From Vallitalea guaymasensis (lineage in GTDB: Bacteria > Bacillota > Clostridia > Lachnospirales > Vallitaleaceae), in assembly GCF_018141425.1 (NCBI RefSeq), contig NZ_CP058561.1, positions 3,038,001-3,102,000 on the forward strand: 64,000 nucleotides of DNA. Direction: 5' to 3'. Made by a program: the position numbers and the translations under genes. How positions within the stretch are numbered: position 1 is the first letter of the stretch; every line of letters begins with the position of its first letter. The notes under the pieces were generated by a model, which was not told the origin of the DNA, did no database searches, and saw nothing but the letters and a program-made list of their open reading frames with translations. This document shows, in pieces, positions 18,424 through 28,296 of the stretch.

Positions 18424-19575
18424 TTGAAAAATTTCGATAAAGAACAGTATGAAAGTGATTTCAACAGCTTACATCACATACTAAATATGTATCAGAGAAA
18501 TCATTTGTTTCAAGATGCTACACCATTAACATTATCTTTTTTAGTTACCAACAGATGTAATTTAAGGTGTAAACATTGTTTCAATCATGATGTAGATAAA
18601 TCATTAATTGAAAAAGTTAGAAAAGAATTGACCTTGGATGAAATAGAGAAGATGTCGAAATCAATGGGCTTTTTCCTTAATGCATTGCTATGTGGAGGAG
18701 AACCTTTCCTAAGAGAAGACTTATATGAAATAGTTAGGTTATTCAGAATGAATAATCATGCAAAGGCATTTTCAAGCAGTACTAATGGACAACTTACAGA
18801 TAAGATAATAAAACAAATGGAGCATATAAGCAATTATTCAAAATATGAAAACTACTCCTTGAATTTTTCATTTGAAGGTTTTGAAAATGAAAATGATGAG
18901 ATAAGAGGAAAAGGTACATTTAAGAAGAGCATCGAGACATGGAATGAATGTAAAAAATTAAATAAGATATACGGAAATATCATTCAGAATGTTGTTGTAA
19001 CAATGAACTCAGTTAATCAAGAAACACTTCCTGATTTCTTCAAATGGGTCTATGAAACATTGAAACCAGATAGTGTAATGATGCTTTTGGTAAGACAAAG
19101 TCCAAGAGGCGGGGAATACCTAAAAGAAGTTGAACCTAAGAATTATGAGAATGCAAGAAAAATATTAGAGCAGTATACTCTACAGGGGCTTAATGGTAGA
19201 TGTGATAAACCAACTACATATATACCAGCATCACAATACTATTACACCAATAGGACATTGAAATCGGGAAAAAGAGAGTTTATGTGTTATGCAGGTAAGC
19301 ATGGAGCATTTATTGATTTTGATGGAGAAGTCAATGTATGTGAAGTCTTCAATGATGTGACCTGCAATAATAAACCAGTGTCCATGGGTAACTTAAGAGA
19401 TTACGATATGGATTTCATAAAATTATGGAATAGCGAACAAGCGTTGAAAGTGAAAAATATGGTAAATCGTCATAAGGTTTGTGAACAATGTACACATGAA
19501 ACAGAAGGTATCTTACCATCTCTATATTTTGAACCAAACTTCTTTGGAATTGAAAGCATAGAGAGTAACAAATAG
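18424..19575 (+). CDS. Radical SAM protein with SPASM-type C-terminus
   Basis: A 383-residue radical SAM enzyme. The cluster motif is at Cys45, Cys49 and Cys52 (CNLRCKHC), with CGGEPF at about residues 80-85. The C-terminal part has MCYAGKHGAFIDFDGEVNVCEV and VCEQCTHE, a SPASM-like arrangement with auxiliary-cluster cysteines. It starts at TTG with GGAGGG 9 nt upstream. Because it follows the carrier-protein gene and no peptide precursor is nearby, its substrate is more likely a small molecule or carrier-bound unit than a ribosomal peptide. The specific reaction cannot be assigned. Confidence 0.82.
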   Translation: MKNFDKEQYESDFNSLHHILNMYQRNHLFQDATPLTLSFLVTNRCNLRCKHCFNHDVDKSLIEKVRKELTLDEIEKMSKSMGFFLNALLCGGEPFLREDLYEIVRLFRMNNHAKAFSSSTNGQLTDKIIKQMEHISNYSKYENYSLNFSFEGFENENDEIRGKGTFKKSIETWNECKKLNKIYGNIIQNVVVTMNSVNQETLPDFFKWVYETLKPDSVMMLLVRQSPRGGEYLKEVEPKNYENARKILEQYTLQGLNGRCDKPTTYIPASQYYYTNRTLKSGKREFMCYAGKHGAFIDFDGEVNVCEVFNDVTCNNKPVSMGNLRDYDMDFIKLWNSEQALKVKNMVNRHKVCEQCTHETEGILPSLYFEPNFFGIESIESNK

Positions 19576-19612
19576 ATATACCATCAGGTTAGTGGGAGAG
19601 GAAGGCAGGAAA

Positions 19613-20719
19613 ATGAAAGTAGGAATATTATCAGCCAGAACGGGAAATGGTCATATAAGTGTGGCAAATGCGTTAAAGGGTTCATTTGAAAAAAGGTCCA
19701 TTCATGTGGAGGTTTTCGAATCTTTTTATGAGGACTTGATGATTAGCAATAAAATAATAAGTGATTATTATAATTTTCTAATGATGACTTCTACACCACT
19801 ATGCTATAAATTCAGTGAACTCTCTTATATGACTAGACCTGACCTATCAGAGGACTTTTATGCTGGTGTTGAGAAAAAAATAAAGGATTTTATTATAGAT
19901 AATCAGTTTGATGTAATTATATCTACATCACATACAATCAATTTTGCAGTAATACGTGCACTGGAGGAACTGGGATTAAGAGATAAAATCAAATTCTATA
20001 TTGTTGTTACTGACCCATATGTACCTATTTCTGTAGGATTTGATGTAAAAGGTGCAGATCGTTATTTCTGTACAGGAAGCTCTGTCAAAAAATATCTGAC
20101 CAAGAACATTGATGAAGAATACATATATGAAAATGCATATCCAATCAATGAAGTCTTTTTGAAAGAGTACGCAGAAGCCCAAGTTTCAGAGATATATAAG
20201 GAATTGGAACTTAGTCGTGATAAGAAAATACTTCTTATCAACAGCGGTTCACAGGGAGCTTTTCATTGTAAGGAATATCTAAAAGAAGCAGTAAACAAAT
20301 TCAGTGATCTACAGATAATTTTTATATGTGGTAAAAATGAACCTCTTTATAATATCGCTAAGATGATTATAGGAGAAAATGAAAGAGTCAAGATACTAGG
20401 TTATGTGAATAACATGAATGATATTCTAAGGATATCGGATGTGGTTCTGACAAAACCAGGTGCTAATAGTTTTTATGAATGTATTTACATGAGAAAACCT
20501 ATGCTCCTTGATAAAATGGAAGGATTCTTATATCAGGAAAAAGGAGCAGCCGATTTTATTAAAGAACATGAAATAGGTGTAATAGTAGATAGTCTAGATA
20601 AATTTACTGAAGGCATCAATGATATTTTAGAAAGATATGATACTTATATATCAAATCTTCAGGAGATAGAAAAGATTAACGGAGCTGATGTCATAGTAGA
20701 TCAGATAATTAATGTTTAA
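19613..20719 (+). CDS. MGDG-synthase/MurG-like glycosyltransferase
   Basis: A 368-residue GT-B glycosyltransferase of the monogalactosyldiacylglycerol synthase/processive diacylglycerol glucosyltransferase type. The N-terminal acceptor domain begins with ILSARTGNGHISVANAL. The C-terminal donor domain has LLINSGSQGAFHCKEYL, then the UDP-sugar-binding stretch LTKPGANSFYECI. The ATG at 19613 is preceded by GGCAGG; a GTG at 19592 is possible but less well placed. Here it may glycosylate the cluster product or an intermediate (perhaps as a protective group), or a lipid-linked acyl chain. The fold is firm; donor and acceptor are inferred only. Confidence 0.82.
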   Translation: MKVGILSARTGNGHISVANALKGSFEKRSIHVEVFESFYEDLMISNKIISDYYNFLMMTSTPLCYKFSELSYMTRPDLSEDFYAGVEKKIKDFIIDNQFDVIISTSHTINFAVIRALEELGLRDKIKFYIVVTDPYVPISVGFDVKGADRYFCTGSSVKKYLTKNIDEEYIYENAYPINEVFLKEYAEAQVSEIYKELELSRDKKILLINSGSQGAFHCKEYLKEAVNKFSDLQIIFICGKNEPLYNIAKMIIGENERVKILGYVNNMNDILRISDVVLTKPGANSFYECIYMRKPMLLDKMEGFLYQEKGAADFIKEHEIGVIVDSLDKFTEGINDILERYDTYISNLQEIEKINGADVIVDQIINV

Positions 20720-20740
20720 CAAGAAAGGTGGGACATATTT

Positions 20741-21637
20741 ATGATAATTGATATGCATACTCATCTATCGGATATACGGGTATATCCAGATTATTGGATT
20801 CAGAATATAAAAACAACAATAAGAAAAAAGCTGGAAAAGGAAATTCCAATCCAAGTATCAGATGATTTTTTACAGAACTATGTAAATAATATTTTGGATG
20901 ATTTTGATGGAGAAAAAAAAATCAAGGTAATGGATGAATCTGGAATTAATAAAGCTGTTGTACTGCAGGTGGATTTTGGATATGGTAGGCAAGAGCCAGA
21001 TAATCTAAACAATATTATAGATATTCATGGTGAAATGTTAAAAAAATATCCTGAGCGGTTCATCGTATTTGCAGGAATAGATCCAAGAAGGGGGAAAAAA
21101 GGAGCTGATTTATTTGAAAAATGTATAAAAGAATATAAATTCAGCGGACTAAAACTTTATCCTCCATGTGGCTATGAAATAGATGATAAAGGGTTATACC
21201 CATTATATGAAATATGTAATGAATATAGACTTCCTGTACTGATTCATATTGGACCATCTTGGGAAGATATGAAATCCACATTCAATTATCCAGATTCTAT
21301 TTTAAAAGTTTCCAAAGAGTTTCCAAATGTACCTTTTGTACTAGGACATGCAGCGTTATTGTTTTATGAAGAAAGTCATAAATTGCCCTTAGTAAGAGAT
21401 AACATATACTTGGAAGTATCTGGATATGAAAAAATGATAGAGCAGGAAGCTTTATTAAAGGAACGTATGAAGAATCTTATGAAGGATTGTCCTGATAAAG
21501 TAGTGTACGGTTCTGACTGGCCTATGTATCGTACAGTTAAAGAGGATATTTCATACTTTGAAAGTTTTGATTTCATGACAGATGATTTTAAGGAAAAGTT
21601 TTTTCACAAGAACGCCTTAGATCTGTTAGGAATGTGA
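20741..21637 (+). CDS. Amidohydrolase-2 family metal-dependent hydrolase
   Basis: A 298-residue TIM-barrel hydrolase. The N-terminal metal motif is MIIDMHTHL, with a later His in VLIHIGP, another in LGHAALL, and the conserved Asp in VYGSDWPMYR. This is the amidohydrolase_2 group that includes decarboxylases and hydrolases such as aminocarboxymuconate-semialdehyde decarboxylase. AGAAAGGTGGG lies upstream of the ATG. In the cluster it may hydrolyse or decarboxylate a building block made by the upstream enzymes. The family cannot separate these activities by eye. Confidence 0.85.
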   Translation: MIIDMHTHLSDIRVYPDYWIQNIKTTIRKKLEKEIPIQVSDDFLQNYVNNILDDFDGEKKIKVMDESGINKAVVLQVDFGYGRQEPDNLNNIIDIHGEMLKKYPERFIVFAGIDPRRGKKGADLFEKCIKEYKFSGLKLYPPCGYEIDDKGLYPLYEICNEYRLPVLIHIGPSWEDMKSTFNYPDSILKVSKEFPNVPFVLGHAALLFYEESHKLPLVRDNIYLEVSGYEKMIEQEALLKERMKNLMKDCPDKVVYGSDWPMYRTVKEDISYFESFDFMTDDFKEKFFHKNALDLLGM

Positions 21638-21665
21638 AGGTGCTTATACTGTAATGGAGGTAACT

Positions 21666-22697
21666 ATGGAGAATAAACTATCTATTGATTCTACGAAAAA
21701 CAAGGAATCATTTAATTATGTAAACTGCTTTGAAAAACCACTAGGATTAATCCTTGGTAACCATGATGAGAAAATCAAGAATAGCTTCTTTTTATTACTT
21801 AAGTTAATGCAATGTTATAACATCGAATGTTTTGATGACTCATCCATTTTTTACACAATCGAATATAACGAAGCATTAGCCTATATATTTGAGGATATGC
21901 TCAATATACAGATGAATATCCAGAAAACCCACAGAGCTAATTTGAATAATGTAATTAAAAATAATATTGATAATGGCAGATATGCCCTTGTTCCAGGGAA
22001 TCTAAAAGTATATCCAGGCAGTGAGTATTATGAGGAATACGATTGGAAGCATTTGATTTTGGTTAATGGTTATAATGATGAAGAAAAAATATATTATGTT
22101 TGTGATAATACCCATGAAGAAGGAAATGATGGAAGCCAGTATATACATGGAACAATTGATTATGAGCTTCTTGAAAAGCTATTTGAATCAGCCGTAGACA
22201 GTTTTGATATTTCATCTGTATGGAGTTTGGATATAGAAGAAAATGCTGGTTCATACTCAGAAAAAGAAATGCTCATGAATGTATTGGACCTATATCTATA
22301 TAATCGCAGTGAACAACCATATATGGAAATTGATCTTATGAATACTGTACAAGATAAAATCCAAGCGGGTGAAAGAATAAAAACCAATTGTGAAGGGGAA
22401 GAAATCCTCAAGAGTATGGAATTCATTCTATTAAGAACCATACGTTACAAAGAATTTTTCTATCAAGAGATGGTTACTAAACTACGTACACTAGATTTTG
22501 ATGAGAATATAATCAACAAAATAGAAAATGTAAGCTTAAAAATAACAGAATTCTGGATGAAAATTGCTAATTCAGTTCTTATTAATTATCATTTGATGCA
22601 GAAATTTGATATGGATGACCAGATTATCAGAGTCATGGCAAAAGAAAAAGAGATGTTCAGGTTATTAGACAGAGTTAAAGGTGAATTGGATAGTTAA
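21666..22697 (+). CDS. BtrH_N-like papain-fold acyltransferase or amide synthase
   Basis: A 343-residue protein I relate to the butirosin BtrH N-terminal (papain-fold) family. Candidate catalytic residues are Cys21 (VNCFEKPLG), His129 (WKHLILVNGYND) and Asp147 (YYVCDNT). The same order, and the same 18-residue His-to-acid spacing, appear at the C-terminus of the NRPS at 50.7-54.1 kb. A helical C-terminal half (~200-343) follows. BtrH transfers an aminoacyl group from a carrier protein to an amine. Here it could move the unit built on the upstream carrier protein onto an amine of the peptide. The ATG at 21666 follows GGAGG by 5 nt. Homology is judged from motif pattern only. Confidence 0.6.
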   Translation: MENKLSIDSTKNKESFNYVNCFEKPLGLILGNHDEKIKNSFFLLLKLMQCYNIECFDDSSIFYTIEYNEALAYIFEDMLNIQMNIQKTHRANLNNVIKNNIDNGRYALVPGNLKVYPGSEYYEEYDWKHLILVNGYNDEEKIYYVCDNTHEEGNDGSQYIHGTIDYELLEKLFESAVDSFDISSVWSLDIEENAGSYSEKEMLMNVLDLYLYNRSEQPYMEIDLMNTVQDKIQAGERIKTNCEGEEILKSMEFILLRTIRYKEFFYQEMVTKLRTLDFDENIINKIENVSLKITEFWMKIANSVLINYHLMQKFDMDDQIIRVMAKEKEMFRLLDRVKGELDS

Positions 22698-22729
22698 AAC
22701 ATTTTAGAGATGCATTAAGGGAGAAAATC

Positions 22730-24154
22730 ATGAATGATATGAAAATAAGAAAGGATAACGTTGAAGATATACTTGCACTTAGTGCTGTTCAGACAGGAAT
22801 ATTATATGAATATCTTATAAAAGAAGACAAGGAATTATATATTGCCCAGATTTTATTACATCTAAAGGGAAAACTTGATATAAGTGTTATGAGAAAGGCA
22901 TGTGAGATGGTTAGTAACAATAATGAAATGTTAAGGTCTGTATTTAGATGGGAAAGGCTGCAAAAACCCATCCAGATTATATTAAAAAATCACAAGGTAC
23001 CTTTTGGTACATATATATTGAAAAATGAACCAATACACGAGGCTCGTTTAAAAGCTGAGAAGCTCATGAAAAATGAAAAAAGTAATGGTATTGATATAAG
23101 GATAGAACCAGTGAAGATAATATTGTTCCAATATGAAGATGACAGTCATGACTTAGTTATTACATGGCATCATATAGTATATGATGGATGGAGCAATATG
23201 ATTTTGCTAAGAGAAATCTTTCAAACCTATGAAAAGCTGCTTAATGAATATCCAGAGTTTGATAAAAAAGCCAAATACAAAGATTACATTAAACTGTGTA
23301 ATGAATTCAAGAAATCCAACGAACAAAAGATGTTCTGGAAGGAATATCTTAATGGATATAAAGCTAATGATAATCTTTTAAGGGATATACAAGGTAATGG
23401 TAAAAGTAATATCACAGCAGAATATAGTTTCAAACTTAATGAAGATATGATAAAAAAACTGGAAGACTATTTATGTAATAAAAGGACCACAGTAGCTGAT
23501 TTCATATATATGGTATGGGGAATTTTATTATATAAGTATACTAATATAAGTGATTTTGCAATTGGAGTAACATATTCTGGAAGAAACAATAAGATAAGAA
23601 ACATTGATAAAACAATAGGTTTGTTCATAAATACGCTGCCTTTAAGAATTAAGATAGATGACAGTATGAAGGTAGATGATGTGTTGATGAATATTGCTGA
23701 TGATAAAGAAAAGATGCTGAACTATGAAATGAGCAACTTGATTGATATAAAAGAGTATTCTGGGTTGAAATCAGATGAAGCTTTATTTCATTCACTGGTA
23801 GTTGTAGAAAATTATCCAGTAGAGATGGGAAAATGGCTGGATAATGATGAAGGTGGTTTACAAATTGAATCTTATTGTTCAAGTGAAAAAAACAATTATG
23901 ATCTGGTATTGGGAATTTTACCTTCAGATGATTATACATTCTTAATACAATATTCCAGGGATTATTATACAGAAGAATATATTCATAGGATGGCAGATTA
24001 TCTAAATAATCTATTGGAGATTATTTTAAATGGTAAAGAGGATATATTGATAGGGGATATAGATAAATATACTTCAGAGGAAATAGAGAAGATGAAGACT
24101 TTGACAAATGATATAGAAGAAAACATGGATTTTGATATAGATTCTTTTTTATAA
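22730..24154 (+). CDS. Stand-alone NRPS condensation domain
   Basis: A 474-residue single condensation (C) domain. It begins with the C1-like LALSAVQTGILYEYL and has the catalytic HHIVYDGWS (His147, His148, Asp152, Gly153), DFAIGVTYSGRN and an intact C-terminal half. The motif is the canonical HHxxxDG, so it should form amide bonds. It is encoded alone, directly upstream of a protein that starts with only the second half of a C domain, so the two probably dock in trans. The short acidic, hydrophobic C-terminal tail (DFDIDSFL) resembles a docking peptide. AAGGGAG precedes the ATG. Confidence 0.88.
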   Translation: MNDMKIRKDNVEDILALSAVQTGILYEYLIKEDKELYIAQILLHLKGKLDISVMRKACEMVSNNNEMLRSVFRWERLQKPIQIILKNHKVPFGTYILKNEPIHEARLKAEKLMKNEKSNGIDIRIEPVKIILFQYEDDSHDLVITWHHIVYDGWSNMILLREIFQTYEKLLNEYPEFDKKAKYKDYIKLCNEFKKSNEQKMFWKEYLNGYKANDNLLRDIQGNGKSNITAEYSFKLNEDMIKKLEDYLCNKRTTVADFIYMVWGILLYKYTNISDFAIGVTYSGRNNKIRNIDKTIGLFINTLPLRIKIDDSMKVDDVLMNIADDKEKMLNYEMSNLIDIKEYSGLKSDEALFHSLVVVENYPVEMGKWLDNDEGGLQIESYCSSEKNNYDLVLGILPSDDYTFLIQYSRDYYTEEYIHRMADYLNNLLEIILNGKEDILIGDIDKYTSEEIEKMKTLTNDIEENMDFDIDSFL

Positions 24155-24185
24155 ATTGAAATTGCAGTGTAAGGAGAGTAGCAAT

Positions 24186-26969
24186 ATGAACACAGATGTA
24201 TCAAGCAAGTATCTAGAAGGAAAGAAATATTGGGAGGAACAGTTGCTTAAGATAAATGACTGTGGAGTCTTGCCAAGAGATTTTATGTGTAATGGACAAT
24301 ATGTAACTAGAAAATATTCATTTTGCTTAGGCAAAGATTTGAGTGACAAAATGAATAATCTGTGTAAGGAAAACAAAATAGTTCTGTTTATCTATTTGTT
24401 ATCTGGATTCAAAATCCTTTTACATAAGGCTTCCCAAAAAAAATGTGTTGCTCTTGGCATACCAGTTTATAAGGAATCATCATTTAATGAAACTGTTTTT
24501 ACAGTAGGGCATTTCAATGAAGATATGTCCGGGAGAGATCTTATAAAGGCAACCTCCCAGACCATAAAAGATGCTTATAAAAATCAATTCGTTCCATTAA
24601 AAGAAATATTTTCATTAGATGATACTAAGAAAAAGGAATCACTAAGATATATTTTAGCACTAGACAGTATTCATGATATATCAAAAATCCAACATACAGC
24701 TCAGTCAGGCGATAATGAAATCACAGTGGTGATAAGAGAAAAAAATGGTGAGCTGTCAGGTGAAGTTACATATAACAGCTTGATGTTTAGTGAAAATACC
24801 ATTAAATCATATATGGAAGTTTACATAAAGCTATTAAGTCAGCTCATAGAGAACAATTTAAAAAAGGTTATAGACATAGCTGTAATTGAAGATGATGTGT
24901 CAGAAAGTATACATAAAAGTAAAGAGAATATCACTGATTTAAATATGATGAATGAAACAAGAAGCATAGAGTTAATAGATATTTTTCATGATAAAGTCAA
25001 AGAATATGGAAAATGTAATGCAATAGTAGATAATGGAAAAACAGTTACATATGAAGTATTGGAACAAAGAGTAAATAAAACAACTAGACTATTGAAAGAG
25101 GAACAGATAAAAAAAGGTGATGTTGTATGCATCATGGTACACGATGCTGTTAGTGCTATCGAAGCAATTTTAAGTATTTCTTCAATTGGTGGAGTTTATG
25201 TTATAGCAAGTCCTCTACTCAGTAAAGTCAATAAGGATTACATTCTAAAAGATAGTGGTGCTCATTTTGTACTTACAAAAGAAGATTCCAGTGACTTCAA
25301 AGTGCTAGGTTTACATAATTCATTTAAAAAGGAACAAAACAGTAATAATAAAAAAGATGTGCTATGCAGGTTGTATAAAATAGATGTGGATGGTGTTCCA
25401 AAAGGAATAGATATAAATAAACAGCAGATGATTAATCACTTGAAAAACGTAAAAAGGATTATGGGAGAATGCGAAGAAGAAAGACGCTTGGCAATGTCTG
25501 TGACACTTTCGCCTACAGCTTCTTTATGGGCAGTGAGTATATTGTTATCAGACAATATTGTACTATATTCAGTATCTGATCAAACTTTGAACAATAGTAT
25601 GTACATGGAAAAGTTTATTGAAGAGAATGAAATAACTTCTCTGACAGTACCAGCTTTTTGTACAGATATTGTGATGTCGTATAAGTCAGTATGTCTCGAA
25701 GAAATATATTTACTAGGACTTATTAAAGATATCAATAAGTTGATGAAATACAAAGAATCAGAAAAATGCAGATATGTTTTTGAGACGTTTGAAAGCTGTA
25801 CATTTTTAGTCTTATATGAATTTAACAGGGATTCAACTGAAAGTATGTGGTTCACATTAGGGGAGATTCCTGATAGATATAGATTATGTGTTCATGATGA
25901 AAATAACAAAGAGATAATTAATGGTCTTCCAGGGGAATTATGTATTTTAGAACTTGATAATGATAAAAAAGATAATGACTACAGACAGACCTATTATACA
26001 GGAATCAAAGCAAGAAAAAGTTTGGATGGCAAAACAGTGGAGATATACCGCTGTGATATGGTGGATAATGCCCCCCATTTAGTGGAAGATGAAGATAATG
26101 AACATGATATAACAGATGTAGAAAGAAATCTTATTGAAATATGGAAAAATGTTTTGAATATAGAAAAAGTAAGTGTTAAAAAGAAATTTTTCGATATGGG
26201 AGGGAATTCAGCTCTATTGTTGAAAATGGTTGCTGATATTGAAAGATTATATCCCGGTGTAATCAATGTTGCAGATGCTTTTTCATATCCTACAATAAGG
26301 GAATTAGACAATTTGATTAACCGTAATATGAATAATGAAAAGGATAGAGAAAAAATAGGTTATAAAGATATTATTAATTATTCAAGTAACCTACAAGAAA
26401 AATACTTTGTTGTGGAAAAAAACAATAAAAAGTATTCCACCTTGATTTATGATTTGGATGAAGATTTATGTATAGATGTTGTAACTGCAGCAGAGAAGCT
26501 TAATATATCAGAGTTAAGTATAATAATGGCTTCATTTCTAAGAAATATAGCAAGTGCAGGTGATGGCAGGGAAGCTGTGACACAATTTGTCAGTGATCCT
26601 GAAGAGAATATTTCCATTATTGAGTTAGAAGATTACGGTGATGATATAACCAATTATCTAAAAAAATTAGATAACACATATCACACTAAGGATTCTATGT
26701 TCAATATAGATGACATCAATAGAGATGAAATACATAAGATGGACCAGAGGGTAATGTCATTATTTTATGATATAGATTGTTACAATTTCAATCAGGATAT
26801 CTTACTTATATACGATATGCTCCTTGGGGTTAGTTTGTCTGATGAAGAGATAAGTATAATATTTCGTTTTAACAGTCAGTATCTTAACAAAACCTTAATG
26901 GGAAATTTATTCAATAATATTATAGATAATCTTGAGATAATAGTTTCAGATGTTTTAGAAGTAAATTAG
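24186..26969 (+). CDS. NRPS-like protein: half-C, degenerate A, T, half-C
   Basis: A 927-residue NRPS relic-like protein. Residues ~5-240 match the second half of a C domain without the HHxxxDG motif. Residues ~260-625 have an adenylation fold but lack key motifs: the TSGTTG loop is replaced by KIDVDGVPKG, and the GRxDxQVKIRG hinge and the A10 lysine are absent, so it should not adenylate. A carrier domain follows with Ser675 (MGGNSALLL). The last ~220 residues are again a C-domain second half. The ATG at 24186 has AAGGAG upstream; a TTG at 24156 does not. I infer a carrier scaffold whose T domain is loaded in trans, or a decaying module. Confidence 0.8.
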   Translation: MNTDVSSKYLEGKKYWEEQLLKINDCGVLPRDFMCNGQYVTRKYSFCLGKDLSDKMNNLCKENKIVLFIYLLSGFKILLHKASQKKCVALGIPVYKESSFNETVFTVGHFNEDMSGRDLIKATSQTIKDAYKNQFVPLKEIFSLDDTKKKESLRYILALDSIHDISKIQHTAQSGDNEITVVIREKNGELSGEVTYNSLMFSENTIKSYMEVYIKLLSQLIENNLKKVIDIAVIEDDVSESIHKSKENITDLNMMNETRSIELIDIFHDKVKEYGKCNAIVDNGKTVTYEVLEQRVNKTTRLLKEEQIKKGDVVCIMVHDAVSAIEAILSISSIGGVYVIASPLLSKVNKDYILKDSGAHFVLTKEDSSDFKVLGLHNSFKKEQNSNNKKDVLCRLYKIDVDGVPKGIDINKQQMINHLKNVKRIMGECEEERRLAMSVTLSPTASLWAVSILLSDNIVLYSVSDQTLNNSMYMEKFIEENEITSLTVPAFCTDIVMSYKSVCLEEIYLLGLIKDINKLMKYKESEKCRYVFETFESCTFLVLYEFNRDSTESMWFTLGEIPDRYRLCVHDENNKEIINGLPGELCILELDNDKKDNDYRQTYYTGIKARKSLDGKTVEIYRCDMVDNAPHLVEDEDNEHDITDVERNLIEIWKNVLNIEKVSVKKKFFDMGGNSALLLKMVADIERLYPGVINVADAFSYPTIRELDNLINRNMNNEKDREKIGYKDIINYSSNLQEKYFVVEKNNKKYSTLIYDLDEDLCIDVVTAAEKLNISELSIIMASFLRNIASAGDGREAVTQFVSDPEENISIIELEDYGDDITNYLKKLDNTYHTKDSMFNIDDINRDEIHKMDQRVMSLFYDIDCYNFNQDILLIYDMLLGVSLSDEEISIIFRFNSQYLNKTLMGNLFNNIIDNLEIIVSDVLEVN

Positions 26970-27008
26970 AAGATAAGTAAATGGATTATAAGCCTAAGGA
27001 GGTAGTTT

Positions 27009-28268
27009 ATGAAAAAGACAGCATTAGTTTTTTCAGGTCAAGGTTCTCAGTATTCAGGTATGGGAAAGATGGTATACGACAATTATAAAGAAGCTAGACA
27101 AGTATATGAAGAAGCTGCTGATATACTGGGTTTCAATATAAGTAAGCTTTGTTTTGAAGGCAGTAGAGATGATTTGATTAGTACAAAAAATACACAGATA
27201 GCAATATTGACAACTAGTATTGCTATGTACAAAGCATATGAGCATGAGATAGGTCTTGAGCCATATTGTATGGCTGGACACAGTCTAGGTGAATATTCTG
27301 CACTTGTAGCTTCTGGAAAACTAAAATTTCAGGATGCACTGAAGATAGTGGAGACTCGTGGAAAACTTATGCAGGATGCAGTCAATGAAAAAGGCGGATG
27401 TATGAGCTGCATCATTGGACTAGATTCACATATAGTTCAAAATGTATGCAATAAATATTGTAATAGAGATTCGGTTGTTATGATTTCCAACTATAATTCC
27501 CCTAAACAGAGTGTTATTTCTGGTAATGAGGAAGCTGTGACATCAGTATGCAGGGAACTGGAAGAAATGGGAGCAAAAATAATTGAATTAGAAGTAAGAG
27601 CACCATTTCACAGTATATTAATGAAGGATGCAGCAGATAAAATGGCTGTCTATCTGGGGGATTTTAAATTTCAAGATACCAAAATGCCAGTTATCTCTAA
27701 TGTTAAGGCAGAACCTTATAATGACACCATGGAAATATATAAATTACTTCCTGAGCAGATAGTAAAACCTGTAAGATGGAATGAATCAATGATTTTTATG
27801 GAGTATATGGGCGTTGATACATTAATAGAAATCGGTCCAAAATCTGTTTTGAAAAAGTTGACAAAGCATAATTGCCCATATGTTGATGCTTATTCTTATG
27901 ATATAGACGAAGATGTCCGAGAAATTCGTAAAAAAGCTGTTTCATGTTACGGTGTCAAAAAAGATGAAGTTGACTGGAATATCTTTATTGAAAAGTGTAT
28001 TGCATCAGCAATATCCACTAAAAACCATAATTGGGATGAGAAGGAATATGATGAAGGTGTTGTAAAGCCTTATAGAATGATAAAAGAAGATTATTACTTG
28101 ATGAAAGATAATAATGAAAAGGCGACTATGGAAGAGGCAAAGAAGGCTTATCATATGCTAAGTTCAGTATTAGTCACTAAGAAAGTATCAGATGATGAAA
28201 GAAATTATATAATGAATGAATTATTTTACGGAATATATAGTAATTATGTTGATGATATAGCTGGTTAA
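27009..28268 (+). CDS. Trans-acting malonyl-type acyltransferase (AT)
   Basis: A 419-residue FabD-like acyltransferase encoded separately. It has FSGQGSQY at the N-terminus, nucleophile Ser92 in GHSLGEYSA and catalytic His201 in APFHS. The C-terminal ~110 residues are an extension beyond the FabD core, of unclear role. Both PKS proteins that follow lack AT domains, so this enzyme probably loads malonyl units onto their carriers in trans. GAGGTAG lies before the ATG. Malonyl specificity is the default for such enzymes and is not proven by sequence. Confidence 0.92.
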   Translation: MKKTALVFSGQGSQYSGMGKMVYDNYKEARQVYEEAADILGFNISKLCFEGSRDDLISTKNTQIAILTTSIAMYKAYEHEIGLEPYCMAGHSLGEYSALVASGKLKFQDALKIVETRGKLMQDAVNEKGGCMSCIIGLDSHIVQNVCNKYCNRDSVVMISNYNSPKQSVISGNEEAVTSVCRELEEMGAKIIELEVRAPFHSILMKDAADKMAVYLGDFKFQDTKMPVISNVKAEPYNDTMEIYKLLPEQIVKPVRWNESMIFMEYMGVDTLIEIGPKSVLKKLTKHNCPYVDAYSYDIDEDVREIRKKAVSCYGVKKDEVDWNIFIEKCIASAISTKNHNWDEKEYDEGVVKPYRMIKEDYYLMKDNNEKATMEEAKKAYHMLSSVLVTKKVSDDERNYIMNELFYGIYSNYVDDIAG

Positions 28269-28296
28269 ATTATAAAAAGAAGGGGTCGTATGATTT

